From a candidate division FCPU426 bacterium (GTDB lineage: Bacteria; Oederibacteriota; Muellerivitia; Muellerivitales; Muellerivitaceae): DNA of 46,191 nucleotides. The position numbers and the translations under genes were made by a program. The notes beneath the pieces were generated by a model. It worked only from the letters and a program-made list of their open reading frames with translations, ran no database searches and was not told where the DNA came from. The stretch covers positions 1 through 46,191 of the forward strand of contig PLFD01000030.1 of assembly GCA_003136635.1 (NCBI GenBank). The letters run 5' to 3'. Of this stretch, positions 15,150-22,715 are shown in pieces (position 1 is the first letter of the stretch; the number at the start of each line of letters is the position of its first letter).

Positions 15150-16262
15150 TCAATTCAGCGTTTGCCGGAACCGTTTAGAGCTGACCCAAACCATAAAAAT
15201 CGCCATGGCATAAAGAATGCCCGCGTAGGTCGCGAACAATCCCAGGTCTCCGCCCTTGAGCATGATGTTGCGAAGCAGCGCCACAAAATAGAAGACCGGG
15301 TCGATATAAGCGATCGGTTTCAAGATCCAGGGCATGTTCTCGATAGGGTAAATCAGGCCCGACAGCTGGATCGCCGGGAAAATAAAAAGAAAACCGAACA
15401 TGGCGGACTGCTGCATGTTTTTCACGAAGCTGGATAAAAAGACACCGAGGCACACGGTGTTGATCACAAACCCCAGCGCCCCCACAAACAGCATCCACAG
15501 GGGTCCCCTCATGGGCACGTGGAAAAGCAAAACCGCCACGATTAGCACCAGAAACATGTCCACCATTCCAAAAATAACGTAAGGCACCGTTTTGCCCATC
15601 AATATCTCGATGGGCTTGGCTGGCGAGGCGATGAGCGCCTCAAAGGTACCCAGTTCTTTTTCCCGCGAGATGGAGGAGCTGGTCAGCACCACGGTGATGA
15701 TCACCAGAACCATGCAAAGCACGCCCGGCACCATGTAGACGGATGTTTGCAGTTCCGGGTTGTATAAATACCGTACCGCGAACTGAATGGGCGGCGCGGG
15801 CGGTTTCAAATGGGTCTGCTCTTCCACCGCCTCCCCCACGATGGCTTGCAAATAACCCTCCGCACTCTGGGCCTTGGTAATATTTTCCGCGTCCACCAAA
15901 AGCTGTACCCGCGCGTTACCCTTTTCCAGGGCCCGGGTCAGCCCTCCCTCGGGCGCGATCAACGCCGCGTCCGCCTGGCCTGACTGGATCAAATGAAAGG
16001 GATTGGCGTCTTCGTGGGGCGCGGGGATAAACCATCCCGAGTGGTAGCAGCGGTCTTCTATCTTTTGCATCAGAACGTCATTGGGCTTGTAGACAAACGA
16101 GATTTTGATGTTGTTCACATCAGTTGAGATGGCATATCCAAAGAGCGTCAACTGTACGATAGGCGCGACCAATAACAAAAACCGCATGCGGGGGTCTCGC
16201 AGGGTCTGCACGAATTCTTTTTTGATAAACCCGACCAGGGTGGGGTTGATTTTGAATTTCAT
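15150..16262 (-). CDS. ABC-2 type export permease (YbhR/YbhS-like), second copy
   Basis: This 370-residue permease has an N-terminal membrane helix (MRFLLLVAPIVQLTLFGYAI), a large periplasmic loop (about residues 45-170) and five C-terminal helices with SSSISREKELGTFEALIASP, the ABC-2 family signature around the coupling region. It is the last gene of a seven-gene operon and overlaps the preceding permease by 4 bases (16259-16262). Together the two permeases and two ATPases make a YbhFSR-type exporter, a group that pumps drugs or other hydrophobic compounds. The cNMP gene converges from the other side only 15 bases away. Confidence 0.88.
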   Translation of the reverse strand: MKFKINPTLVGFIKKEFVQTLRDPRMRFLLLVAPIVQLTLFGYAISTDVNNIKISFVYKPNDVLMQKIEDRCYHSGWFIPAPHEDANPFHLIQSGQADAALIAPEGGLTRALEKGNARVQLLVDAENITKAQSAEGYLQAIVGEAVEEQTHLKPPAPPIQFAVRYLYNPELQTSVYMVPGVLCMVLVIITVVLTSSSISREKELGTFEALIASPAKPIEILMGKTVPYVIFGMVDMFLVLIVAVLLFHVPMRGPLWMLFVGALGFVINTVCLGVFLSSFVKNMQQSAMFGFLFIFPAIQLSGLIYPIENMPWILKPIAYIDPVFYFVALLRNIMLKGGDLGLFATYAGILYAMAIFMVWVSSKRFRQTLN

Positions 16263-17380
16263 GGCTCCACGTCCTTCTTAAAGAACTTCACCGCCATGGT
16301 GATAAAAACAATATCCATCCCCAGAAGAATCAAAAGGGGCCCCGCCAGCTCCGTAACGCCCGCACCCCTCAGAAAAAGTCCCCGGACGATAACCATGTAC
16401 CAGCGGGCCGGAAAGATCATGGTGAAATACTGGAAAAATACCGGCATGCTCTCCACGGGAAAGACGAAGCCCGAAAGCATCATCGCCGGAAGCTGCCCCA
16501 GGGTTTGGGAGAACTGGATGGCCGCGATCTGGTGCCGGGTGGTGACGGAGATGATCAGCCCCTGGGACATACAGGCGGTCAGAAAAAGCAGCGTTCCGAC
16601 AAACAATAAAATATGACTGCCCGCGAAGGGCACGCCAAAAAGCAGCCGCGCGGTTAAATAAATAATGATTTGTCCCATAAACCCCATCACCAGATAGGGA
16701 AACAATTTGCCGATGATGATTTCAAGCGGCGTCACCGGCGTGGAAAGCAGCATTTCCATTGATCCGTTTTCCCATTCCCTCGCCACCGTCAGGGCGGTAA
16801 GCATAATGCCCAGAATCGCCAGCACCACCACCGACAAGCCCGGCACTGTGAACCACCGGCTATCCAATTCACCATTAAAAAGGTAGCGGGTCGCCACGCT
16901 CACGGGCTGGGCCAAGGTCTGTCCTGTTATTTTCTGGATGGCCGCCGTCTGGATGCCCGAAAGATAGCCGCCGATGACGCCTGCGGTAGAGTTGTCCGAT
17001 CCGTCAATCAACACCTGGGCGGTGGCCGTCCCTTCCCGCGACATATTCTTCTCGAATTGAGGCGGTATATATAGAACGCCCCGTGCCTGTTGGGAATCCA
17101 ACGTCTTGGCCAAATTGGCGTCCAGATCCCGATAATGGATGTTGAAATAGCCGGACGACTGAAAAGTTTCCGCCAATTGGCGCGAGGCGCGGCTGTGGTC
17201 CTGGTCGTAAACCGTCAGGTCAATGTCGTGCACGTTAAAGTCCATCGCGTAGCCGAAAAAAAGCACCATCAGCAACGGCATACCGATGGCCAGCCCCATG
17301 GTGAAGGGATCCCGCACGATATGGCGCACTTCCTTGCGGCAAATGGAATAGGCCCTGCCGATCTGAAAGGAGCTTTTCAT
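16259..17380 (-). CDS. ABC-2 type export permease (YbhR/YbhS-like), first copy
   Basis: This 373-residue permease has the same plan as its neighbour: a helix near residue 30 (MGLAIGMPLLMVLFFGYAMD), a periplasmic loop, then five helices with TVAREWENGSMEMLLSTPVT. It is similar enough to the next gene (FGYA, SxSREKELG/TVAREWENG) to be an old duplication giving a heterodimeric channel. It overlaps both the ATPase gene upstream (17377-17380) and the second permease downstream, so all three are translated together. Confidence 0.88.
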   Translation of the reverse strand: MKSSFQIGRAYSICRKEVRHIVRDPFTMGLAIGMPLLMVLFFGYAMDFNVHDIDLTVYDQDHSRASRQLAETFQSSGYFNIHYRDLDANLAKTLDSQQARGVLYIPPQFEKNMSREGTATAQVLIDGSDNSTAGVIGGYLSGIQTAAIQKITGQTLAQPVSVATRYLFNGELDSRWFTVPGLSVVVLAILGIMLTALTVAREWENGSMEMLLSTPVTPLEIIIGKLFPYLVMGFMGQIIIYLTARLLFGVPFAGSHILLFVGTLLFLTACMSQGLIISVTTRHQIAAIQFSQTLGQLPAMMLSGFVFPVESMPVFFQYFTMIFPARWYMVIVRGLFLRGAGVTELAGPLLILLGMDIVFITMAVKFFKKDVEP

Positions 17381-18294
17381 TTCTTCTTCCCTTCCACCAG
17401 CCGGATAAAAACGTCCTCCAGGGAAGGTTTGATGGTTTGGTTGTCAAAATCGGATGAAAATTTCGTAGCAGTCGCTTGCCAGGAAGCCGCGTCCTTCACC
17501 ACCAGGTGGAACCGCATCCCATAGGGATTCACTTCCTCCACCGAACTTTCCTGTTTTAATTTCTCAATCCATCCCCGGGAGTTGGTCTTGGGCGTGATTT
17601 CATAAATGGGCTCGGTGAAAGCCAGTTTTTTAAGTTCGTCGGGGCTTCCGATGGCGATTATTTTTCCGTCCCGCATGAGCGCGATGCGTCCGCATTGCTC
17701 CGCCTCGTCCATATAGTGGGTGGTCACGAAAACCGTTTTCCCCTTTTGGGATAAACCCTGGATGATGGCCCAAAAGCGCGCGCGGAAAACCGGCGAAACT
17801 CCCGCGGTGGGCTCGTCCAAAAAGACAATTTCAGGGTCGTGCAGCAGCGCCGCCACCAGGGAAACTTCCTGCTTGGTCCCGCCCGAAAGTTCCCGCACAA
17901 GCCGTTGGGGGCTTTCCTTAAAACGGATAAACTCCAGCCATTCGGCCTGGCGTTTCAGTTGAACATCACGGGGAATTTTGTGCAGAGCCGCGGTGAAATC
18001 CAGGTTTTCCTCGACCGTCATATCCTGGTACAGCGTGAATTTTTGGGACATATAGCCCACTTTGGCCTTGATGGCCTGCAGACCATCCTCGGGGTTGAGT
18101 CCAGCCACCCTCACCGTACCCGAGGTCGGAATCAGCAGTCCGCATAGTACCCGAATGGTCGTGGTCTTGCCCGCTCCGTTGGCGCCCAAAAAGCCAAAAA
18201 TTTCCCCGGGGTTTACCGCGAAAGAAATATTATCGACCGCCGTGAAAGCGTCGAATTTCACGGTTAGGTTTTTTACTTCTACTGAATAAGGCAT
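17377..18294 (-). CDS. ABC transporter ATP-binding protein (second half of a split YbhF-like pair)
   Basis: This 305-residue ATPase shows Walker A GANGAGKTTTI, the signature LSGGTKQEV, Walker B IVFLDEPTAGVSP and the switch histidine in VFVTTHYMDEAEQ. A C-terminal extension (about 235-305) is typical of drug-export ATPases. In E. coli YbhF the two nucleotide-binding domains are one polypeptide; here they are two genes 136 bp apart with an inverted-repeat element between them. It powers export through the two ABC-2 permeases downstream, with which it overlaps. Confidence 0.9.
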   Translation of the reverse strand: MPYSVEVKNLTVKFDAFTAVDNISFAVNPGEIFGFLGANGAGKTTTIRVLCGLLIPTSGTVRVAGLNPEDGLQAIKAKVGYMSQKFTLYQDMTVEENLDFTAALHKIPRDVQLKRQAEWLEFIRFKESPQRLVRELSGGTKQEVSLVAALLHDPEIVFLDEPTAGVSPVFRARFWAIIQGLSQKGKTVFVTTHYMDEAEQCGRIALMRDGKIIAIGSPDELKKLAFTEPIYEITPKTNSRGWIEKLKQESSVEEVNPYGMRFHLVVKDAASWQATATKFSSDFDNQTIKPSLEDVFIRLVEGKKK

Positions 18295-18308
18295 AAGCGA
18301 ACCTCTTT

Positions 18309-18416
18309 AACCACCAAGACACCAAGGGCACCAAGAAAACCAAAAAAAATTTGGGATACAGATTTAATTAAAGAATGATTTTCGTTGTACTTGGTGTCCT
18401 TGGTGCCTTGGTGGTT
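18309..18416. repeat. Inverted-repeat element (CACCAAG type) between the two ATPase genes
   Basis: Left arm 18309-18335 (starting AACCACCAAGACACCAAG) and right arm 18390-18416 are 27 bases each and pair with two mismatches around a 54-base AT-rich centre. Each arm is itself made of repeated CACCAAG units. Elements like this are dispersed in many bacterial genomes. Transcribed, it would be a long hairpin inside the operon mRNA. There is no T-tract. Confidence 0.85.
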
Positions 18417-18430
18417 CAATCTGTCGTTTC

Positions 18431-19174
18431 TCATTTCTGCACATCCAGATAGTCATACTTCAAAAACAGCTTCTCAAAGCTTTCTACCTTTTCCTTTGCC
18501 AGCACTTCCTTCGGCTCCCCGCTGGCCAAAAGGTTGCCCCGCTCCATCACATGAACCTGGTCGCAGCGCTCCGCCTCGTCCATATAGGCGGTGGTAATCA
18601 CAATCAAAATCCCCTCGTCCCTGAGGCGGTAAAGCAGTTCCCAGAATTCCCGTCGGCTGATGGGGTCCACGCCGGTGGTGGGCTCGTCCAGAAGCACCAG
18701 GTCGGGCGAGCGCAACAGTGCGCACATCAGGCCCAGCTTTTTGTACATCCCGCCCGAAAGCTGGCCCGCGGGCCTGTCCTGAAAGGCTTCCATGCGGGTA
18801 ATGTGCAATAGTTCCGCCCGCCGTTTCACGTAAACGTCTTTGGATATCTGGTAGAGGTCGCGGAAAAAGTCCAAATGCTCGGAAACCGAAAGATCCGCGT
18901 AAAGGCTTTGTAATTGGGGCATATAGGCCATCAGTGGTCTTATATTTTCGAAAGAAACCGGTTTGCCGGCGTCCTTGTATTCCACCCTGCCCGAGGTGGG
19001 CTGAAGAAGTCCCATGATGATGCGAAGCATGGTGGTCTTGCCCGAGCCTTCAGGGCCGATCAATCCATGAAGCATGGCGGGCGTAAAGGAAATACTCACA
19101 CCCTTGATGGCATTGTTATGCCCCATGTGTTTGACGATATCGATGGCTTCAATGCCGATTTTGGGCGTAGACAT
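18431..19174 (-). CDS. ABC transporter ATP-binding protein (first half of a split YbhF-like pair)
   Basis: This 247-residue ATPase has Walker A GPEGSGKTTML, signature LSGGMYKKL and Walker B LVLLDEPTTGVDP. The switch histidine position reads ITTAYMDEAE, with alanine instead of the histidine found in its partner. This suggests an asymmetric pair with one degenerate catalytic site, as in several heterodimeric exporters. The start follows AAAAGGA. It lies between two inverted-repeat elements in the operon. Confidence 0.88.
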   Translation of the reverse strand: MSTPKIGIEAIDIVKHMGHNNAIKGVSISFTPAMLHGLIGPEGSGKTTMLRIIMGLLQPTSGRVEYKDAGKPVSFENIRPLMAYMPQLQSLYADLSVSEHLDFFRDLYQISKDVYVKRRAELLHITRMEAFQDRPAGQLSGGMYKKLGLMCALLRSPDLVLLDEPTTGVDPISRREFWELLYRLRDEGILIVITTAYMDEAERCDQVHVMERGNLLASGEPKEVLAKEKVESFEKLFLKYDYLDVQK

Positions 19175-19190
19175 AAAAGTCCTTTTAACG

Positions 19191-19336
19191 CGTCATTGCG
19201 AGGAGTCAGCCGCGAAAAGCGGCTTGGGTACGACGAAGCAACCCCAGTTCATTGTTTTGGTGTGCTTCATCTTTTTAAACCTGAGTTGCTTCGTCATAAA
19301 CATCCCCCTACTCGGGGGTTATTCCTCGCAATGACG
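19191..19336. repeat. 146-bp nested inverted-repeat element (CGTCATTGCGAGGA type)
   Basis: Outer arms CGTCATTGCGAGGA (19191-19204) and its exact complement (19323-19336) enclose inner arms GACGAAGCAAC (19232-19242) and GTTGCTTCGTC (19285-19295) plus a small CCCC/GGGG hairpin. The ends are those of a repeat family that I know from many unrelated bacterial genomes (MITE-like). It sits between the membrane-fusion gene and the first ATPase gene and would be transcribed with the operon. Confidence 0.88.
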
Positions 19337-19346
19337 CCAGCCTTGG

Positions 19347-20342
19347 TTATTTTTTCGGCAAATCCGCTTCTAAAGTCATGCCGGGCTTCAGCAGTCCGTC
19401 CGGATTTTTAAAGATGATCTTGATGGCGTATACCAGGCTGGTGCGTTCCGCTTCGGTCTGCACGTTTTTGGGTGTAAATTCCGCCTCATCATTGATATGG
19501 CTGATCACCCCTTCAAAGGTTTTGCCTTTGAGTTCCGGCAAGGTCGCGTTCACCTTCTGCCCGTAAGAAAGTTTCACCAATATGGGCTGCGGCACGTAAA
19601 AGTAACACCAGACCGAGCTCAAATCCGCCAGGGTAAAAAGCTTGGTTCCCGGCCCCACCCAGTCGCCCGGCTCGTGATACTTGGTCAAAATGGTGGCGGT
19701 CAAAGGTGATGTGACCGAACACCATTGCACATGCAGATCCGCCAAATCTTTTTGGATTTTAAGATGGTTAAAAGTTTCCACCGCCATTGATCCGGCTTGG
19801 TAGAGCTTCAACCCTCTTTCGTAATCGTCGTTGGCGGTTTCCTGGGCCACCTTGTAATCCGGGCCGTCCAAGGTCACCAATAACTGACCCTGAGTAACCG
19901 CCTGCCCCTCGTCCACCTGCAGCGAATTAACCGTGGAAGCCAACTGCGAAGCCACATCCACTTCGGTGGCCTCCACGGTTCCCGCATAAACGAATTTGGT
20001 GCTGATGATTCTCCAGTAAATCAAAACGCCCAGCGCCAGAACGCCCAGAAGAATGAAAATGTATTTACGTTTGGAGGCCGGTTTCTTAACCGGCGGCTTT
20101 GCCTCATCGCTTTTCGCCTGCGCCGAAGCTACAAGCTGAGGCGCGGGACTTGGTTGTACTAACGGCTCCTTTATAGGGCCGTTAGTAGGAGCGGCTGGCT
20201 GCCCTGCCGGAGTCACAACCCCTGGCTGAGGTGGAGGCGGCGGTGGAGCGCCCGGCTGCGGCGCTGGATTTGGTTGTGCCAACGGCTGCTTTATAGGGCC
20301 GTTAGCATTAGGAGCCTCGTTTGGTTTTATATTCTCTGGCAT
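19347..20342 (-). CDS. HlyD-family membrane fusion protein (YbhG-like)
   Basis: This 331-residue periplasmic adaptor links the ABC exporter to the TolC-like protein. It has one membrane helix at about residues 93-110 (KYIFILLGVLALGVLIYW), then the biotinyl-lipoyl-like segment YAGTVEATEVDVASQLASTV, a short coiled-coil hairpin and the beta-barrel (GDWVGPGTKLFTLADLSSVW). Unusually, the cytosolic N-terminus before the helix is about 90 residues, proline-rich, and contains a 40-residue duplication (NGPIKQPLAQPNPAPQ and NGPIKEPLVQPSPAPQ). The start follows AAGGAGAAG. The coiled coil is short compared with HlyD itself, as in YbhG-type proteins. Confidence 0.88.
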   Translation of the reverse strand: MPENIKPNEAPNANGPIKQPLAQPNPAPQPGAPPPPPPQPGVVTPAGQPAAPTNGPIKEPLVQPSPAPQLVASAQAKSDEAKPPVKKPASKRKYIFILLGVLALGVLIYWRIISTKFVYAGTVEATEVDVASQLASTVNSLQVDEGQAVTQGQLLVTLDGPDYKVAQETANDDYERGLKLYQAGSMAVETFNHLKIQKDLADLHVQWCSVTSPLTATILTKYHEPGDWVGPGTKLFTLADLSSVWCYFYVPQPILVKLSYGQKVNATLPELKGKTFEGVISHINDEAEFTPKNVQTEAERTSLVYAIKIIFKNPDGLLKPGMTLEADLPKK

Positions 20343-20371
20343 ATGCTTCTCCTTAATTTAAAATCCACGGC

Positions 20372-21742
20372 CTATTGCTTCCCCGACAGCGATGAAAGAA
20401 CGGATAACTGCATTAATAGTTGAACATTGTTGGAAACCGACTGAATTTTCGCGTCCAACGCCTGCAGGTTCGCGGTTTGAACTTCCAGAAACCTCACCGT
20501 ACCGGCCTTATAGGACTTATAAGTCAGCCTAGCCAAGTCCGTAGTCTCCGACACAGCCTCGTCGTTCAACTTTTCCTGATCCCGTAAAGAACTCAGCTGG
20601 TCCTTCGCTTTGTTCCAATCCCGCCAAAGATCCGTCCTGGCCTGGCTCCAGTTCTGTTCGTAAACCTCCGCCTGTTTCTGTTTGGAGTTGGAGTCATTCA
20701 CAATCTGCCCCCAGTCAAACAAAGGCATGCTGGCCGATAGGGAAATAATATTTTGCTGAACGGTTTGAAGAATGGGTCCATCGGGGTTTTCATATCCCGC
20801 CTGGGCCGAAAGGGTAATCTTGGGTAAAAGTTCGGAGTGGATGGCGTTGGCCGCCGAACGGGACGAATCCGCCATATAGGCGTAGGTCCGCAGCTGGGGC
20901 ACCTGGTCATTCGGCGGCACCACCTCTTCCTTCCGGAGCATTGTCAAAGAATCCGCCGTGGAATCCATCATCAACCAGACCGAAGGCAAAGGGATCGTAT
21001 CCGGTAAAGCATCTTCCATGTGTTTATCCAGGGGCAATTTGAAATCCGCCGGTTCTTTGACTCCCACCAGCGCGTAAAGGTCTCTTAACGATTCGGCCAA
21101 ATTCGCCTGGGCTTGCCGAAACTGCCTCTGATAGTTCAACACTTCCTGGTGGGAGGATAAATGGTCCATGCGGCTGGCGGTGCCGAACTTAAACTGGTGG
21201 CCAATATCCGTGTACTGATTTTGAGCCACCTTCAGTGAATCACCCAGAAGCCTGACTTGTTCCGCATTGACCTTAGCCTGAAAATAGGCCATCCGAACCG
21301 CCAGCGTCACCTGCCTGATCGTCGCTTCATATAGTTCATCCTGGGACTGGGAAACCTCGGTCGCGCTGTCGGCCATCTCATGCTGGGAACGAAAATCCCA
21401 AATGTTCCAGTTCAGTGTCGCCCACGCGCTCCAGTTGTTAGCTTCCCCGAAAGCTTCCGGAGGTTCATTAGGCGCTATGGAAAGTTCAGGGACGTAAGTT
21501 TGATAAAAATAATTCGCATTCAATCCCAGCCGGGGAAATTCCCCGCTTCCGGCGGACTTGGCTTCGCTTTCGGAAGATTCATAACCCAGTTTGGCCGCCT
21601 GCAATTGAGAGCTATGGGCCAAGGCGGTTTGGGTTAAATCCTCAAGCGACAGTGTTAATTCAATGGGCGATTCCCTGGACCAGGCCGAACCCAGCCCCAG
21701 CAGTAAAAACCCTAAACCCAACCATAATTGAATTGGCTTCAT
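20372..21742 (-). CDS. TolC-family outer membrane efflux protein
   Basis: This 456-residue protein has a signal peptide (MKPIQLWLGLGFLLLGLGSA) and two outer-membrane-factor repeats, starting LTLSLEDLTQTALAHSSQLQ and continuing with long coiled-coil helices (residues about 100-230 and 300-440). It forms the outer membrane duct for the ABC exporter downstream. The ATG at 21742 overlaps the TetR gene stop (21739-21742), so I use that start rather than the longer frame to 21976, which overlaps the TetR gene. It is the second gene of the operon. Confidence 0.9.
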   Translation of the reverse strand: MKPIQLWLGLGFLLLGLGSAWSRESPIELTLSLEDLTQTALAHSSQLQAAKLGYESSESEAKSAGSGEFPRLGLNANYFYQTYVPELSIAPNEPPEAFGEANNWSAWATLNWNIWDFRSQHEMADSATEVSQSQDELYEATIRQVTLAVRMAYFQAKVNAEQVRLLGDSLKVAQNQYTDIGHQFKFGTASRMDHLSSHQEVLNYQRQFRQAQANLAESLRDLYALVGVKEPADFKLPLDKHMEDALPDTIPLPSVWLMMDSTADSLTMLRKEEVVPPNDQVPQLRTYAYMADSSRSAANAIHSELLPKITLSAQAGYENPDGPILQTVQQNIISLSASMPLFDWGQIVNDSNSKQKQAEVYEQNWSQARTDLWRDWNKAKDQLSSLRDQEKLNDEAVSETTDLARLTYKSYKAGTVRFLEVQTANLQALDAKIQSVSNNVQLLMQLSVLSSLSGKQ

Positions 21743-22383
21743 CCTTTGCCGCCTTTCCCCGGAGCCAAAGATTCCAGCACTAGGTCCACCCTCGCCTCCA
21801 AAGCCTTGTCCGAGACGATCAGCAGTTTGACCGCGGCGAAAGGGACGAACCTTACCTTTTTGATTTGCAAGTGCTCCATCATCGCCACTGCCATCAAGGG
21901 AAACAGACAGGCGCCCATCAAGAGCGGCATGATGGCGGGCAGGTGCATCTTTTTTAAAGACCCTTCTTTTTGGCATTCCCGCACCAGCCCCAGTATCACC
22001 AGCCCGTGGCGCGGCCCGTTGGTCTTCACGAAATTCAGCACCACCTGGTTTTTGTTCAGCACGTCATGCAACAGCCCCAGCAGCAGCATGCGGTTCTTCC
22101 CCACAAAACGCCCCAGCGTCAGCAACGCGGCCCTCAGCCTCTCGATCGCCAGTCCGTCCCCGGATGTTTCCAGGCTGAACTTGCTGAAGAATTTCTCATA
22201 GGTATCCTGCAGTACAGCCCGGGTGAACTGGTCTTTGGTTTTAAAGTGATAATGGAACATGCCCAAGTTGACGCCGGCCTTCTTGGCCACATCCCTCAGT
22301 TTCAAACTGCTCAAACTGGTGTGTTTGACCATTTCCAGGGCCGTATCCACCAAACGCTGGTCTGTATCTGAAACACGGGGCAT
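21739..22383 (-). CDS. TetR-family transcriptional regulator (CecR/YbiH-like position)
   Basis: This 214-residue repressor has an N-terminal helix-turn-helix (SLSSLKLRDVAKKAGVNLGM then FHYHFKTKDQF, about residues 17-48), with a ligand-binding C-terminal part. It is the first gene of the efflux operon, as the regulator is in the E. coli ybiH-ybhGFSR cluster, and probably represses it until a substrate binds. Two tandem TATAC-N4-GTATA palindromes lie 19-49 bases upstream of its ATG, over the promoter, fitting autoregulation. The ribosome binding site is AAGGAG. Confidence 0.9.
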   Translation of the reverse strand: MPRVSDTDQRLVDTALEMVKHTSLSSLKLRDVAKKAGVNLGMFHYHFKTKDQFTRAVLQDTYEKFFSKFSLETSGDGLAIERLRAALLTLGRFVGKNRMLLLGLLHDVLNKNQVVLNFVKTNGPRHGLVILGLVRECQKEGSLKKMHLPAIMPLLMGACLFPLMAVAMMEHLQIKKVRFVPFAAVKLLIVSDKALEARVDLVLESLAPGKGGKG

Positions 22384-22401
22384 ACCGCGACTCCTTCAAT
22401 T

Positions 22402-22432
22402 TATACGTCTGTATAACTTATACAAGCGTATA
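22402..22432 (-). promoter_or_regulatory. Twin TetR operator
   Basis: Two 14-bp palindromes, TATAC-GTCT-GTATA (22402-22415) and TATAC-AAGC-GTATA (22419-22432), have centres 17 bp apart, and the pair together forms a larger inverted repeat. This is the size and spacing of a TetR-family site binding two dimers. It overlaps the likely -10 region of the operon (TATAAA on the minus strand near 22403-22398). Confidence 0.75.
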
Positions 22433-22533
22433 AATAAAAAGTCAAAGGAGGCCCTTCGCTTAACTAATTGGGAGAGCTTCGTTCAACTTTGTTAATGATT
22501 CGACATTAATTTACAGGAGGGATAATAAAAATT

Positions 22534-22551
22534 TCATGACACAGATCATGT
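22534..22551. promoter_or_regulatory. Crp/Fnr-type operator, site 4
   Basis: TCATGAC-ACAG-ATCATGT. It lies in the gap between the TetR and cytochrome-porin genes, 68 bp upstream of site 5. Direction unclear. Confidence 0.6.
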
Positions 22552-22601
22552 TTTAACCAAGTTATATCACCAATAAAACCCACCAAATAATCTATTTCGC
22601 T

Positions 22602-22619
22602 TCATGACGGGGATCATAA
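22602..22619 (+). promoter_or_regulatory. Crp/Fnr-type operator, site 5 (cytochrome-porin promoter)
   Basis: TCATGAC-GGGG-ATCATAA. The -10 hexamer TAGAAT (22640-22645) starts 29.5 bp from its centre, so the site would sit at about -41.5, a class II activator position. Confidence 0.75.
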
Positions 22620-22715
22620 AGCGATTTTCAACCACAGAATAGAATTGCCTCGTTTGATGAATCGCGGCATGAATCCAGCCGTGTTTTATCTAGAAAATCA
22701 CGGGAGGATTTACCG

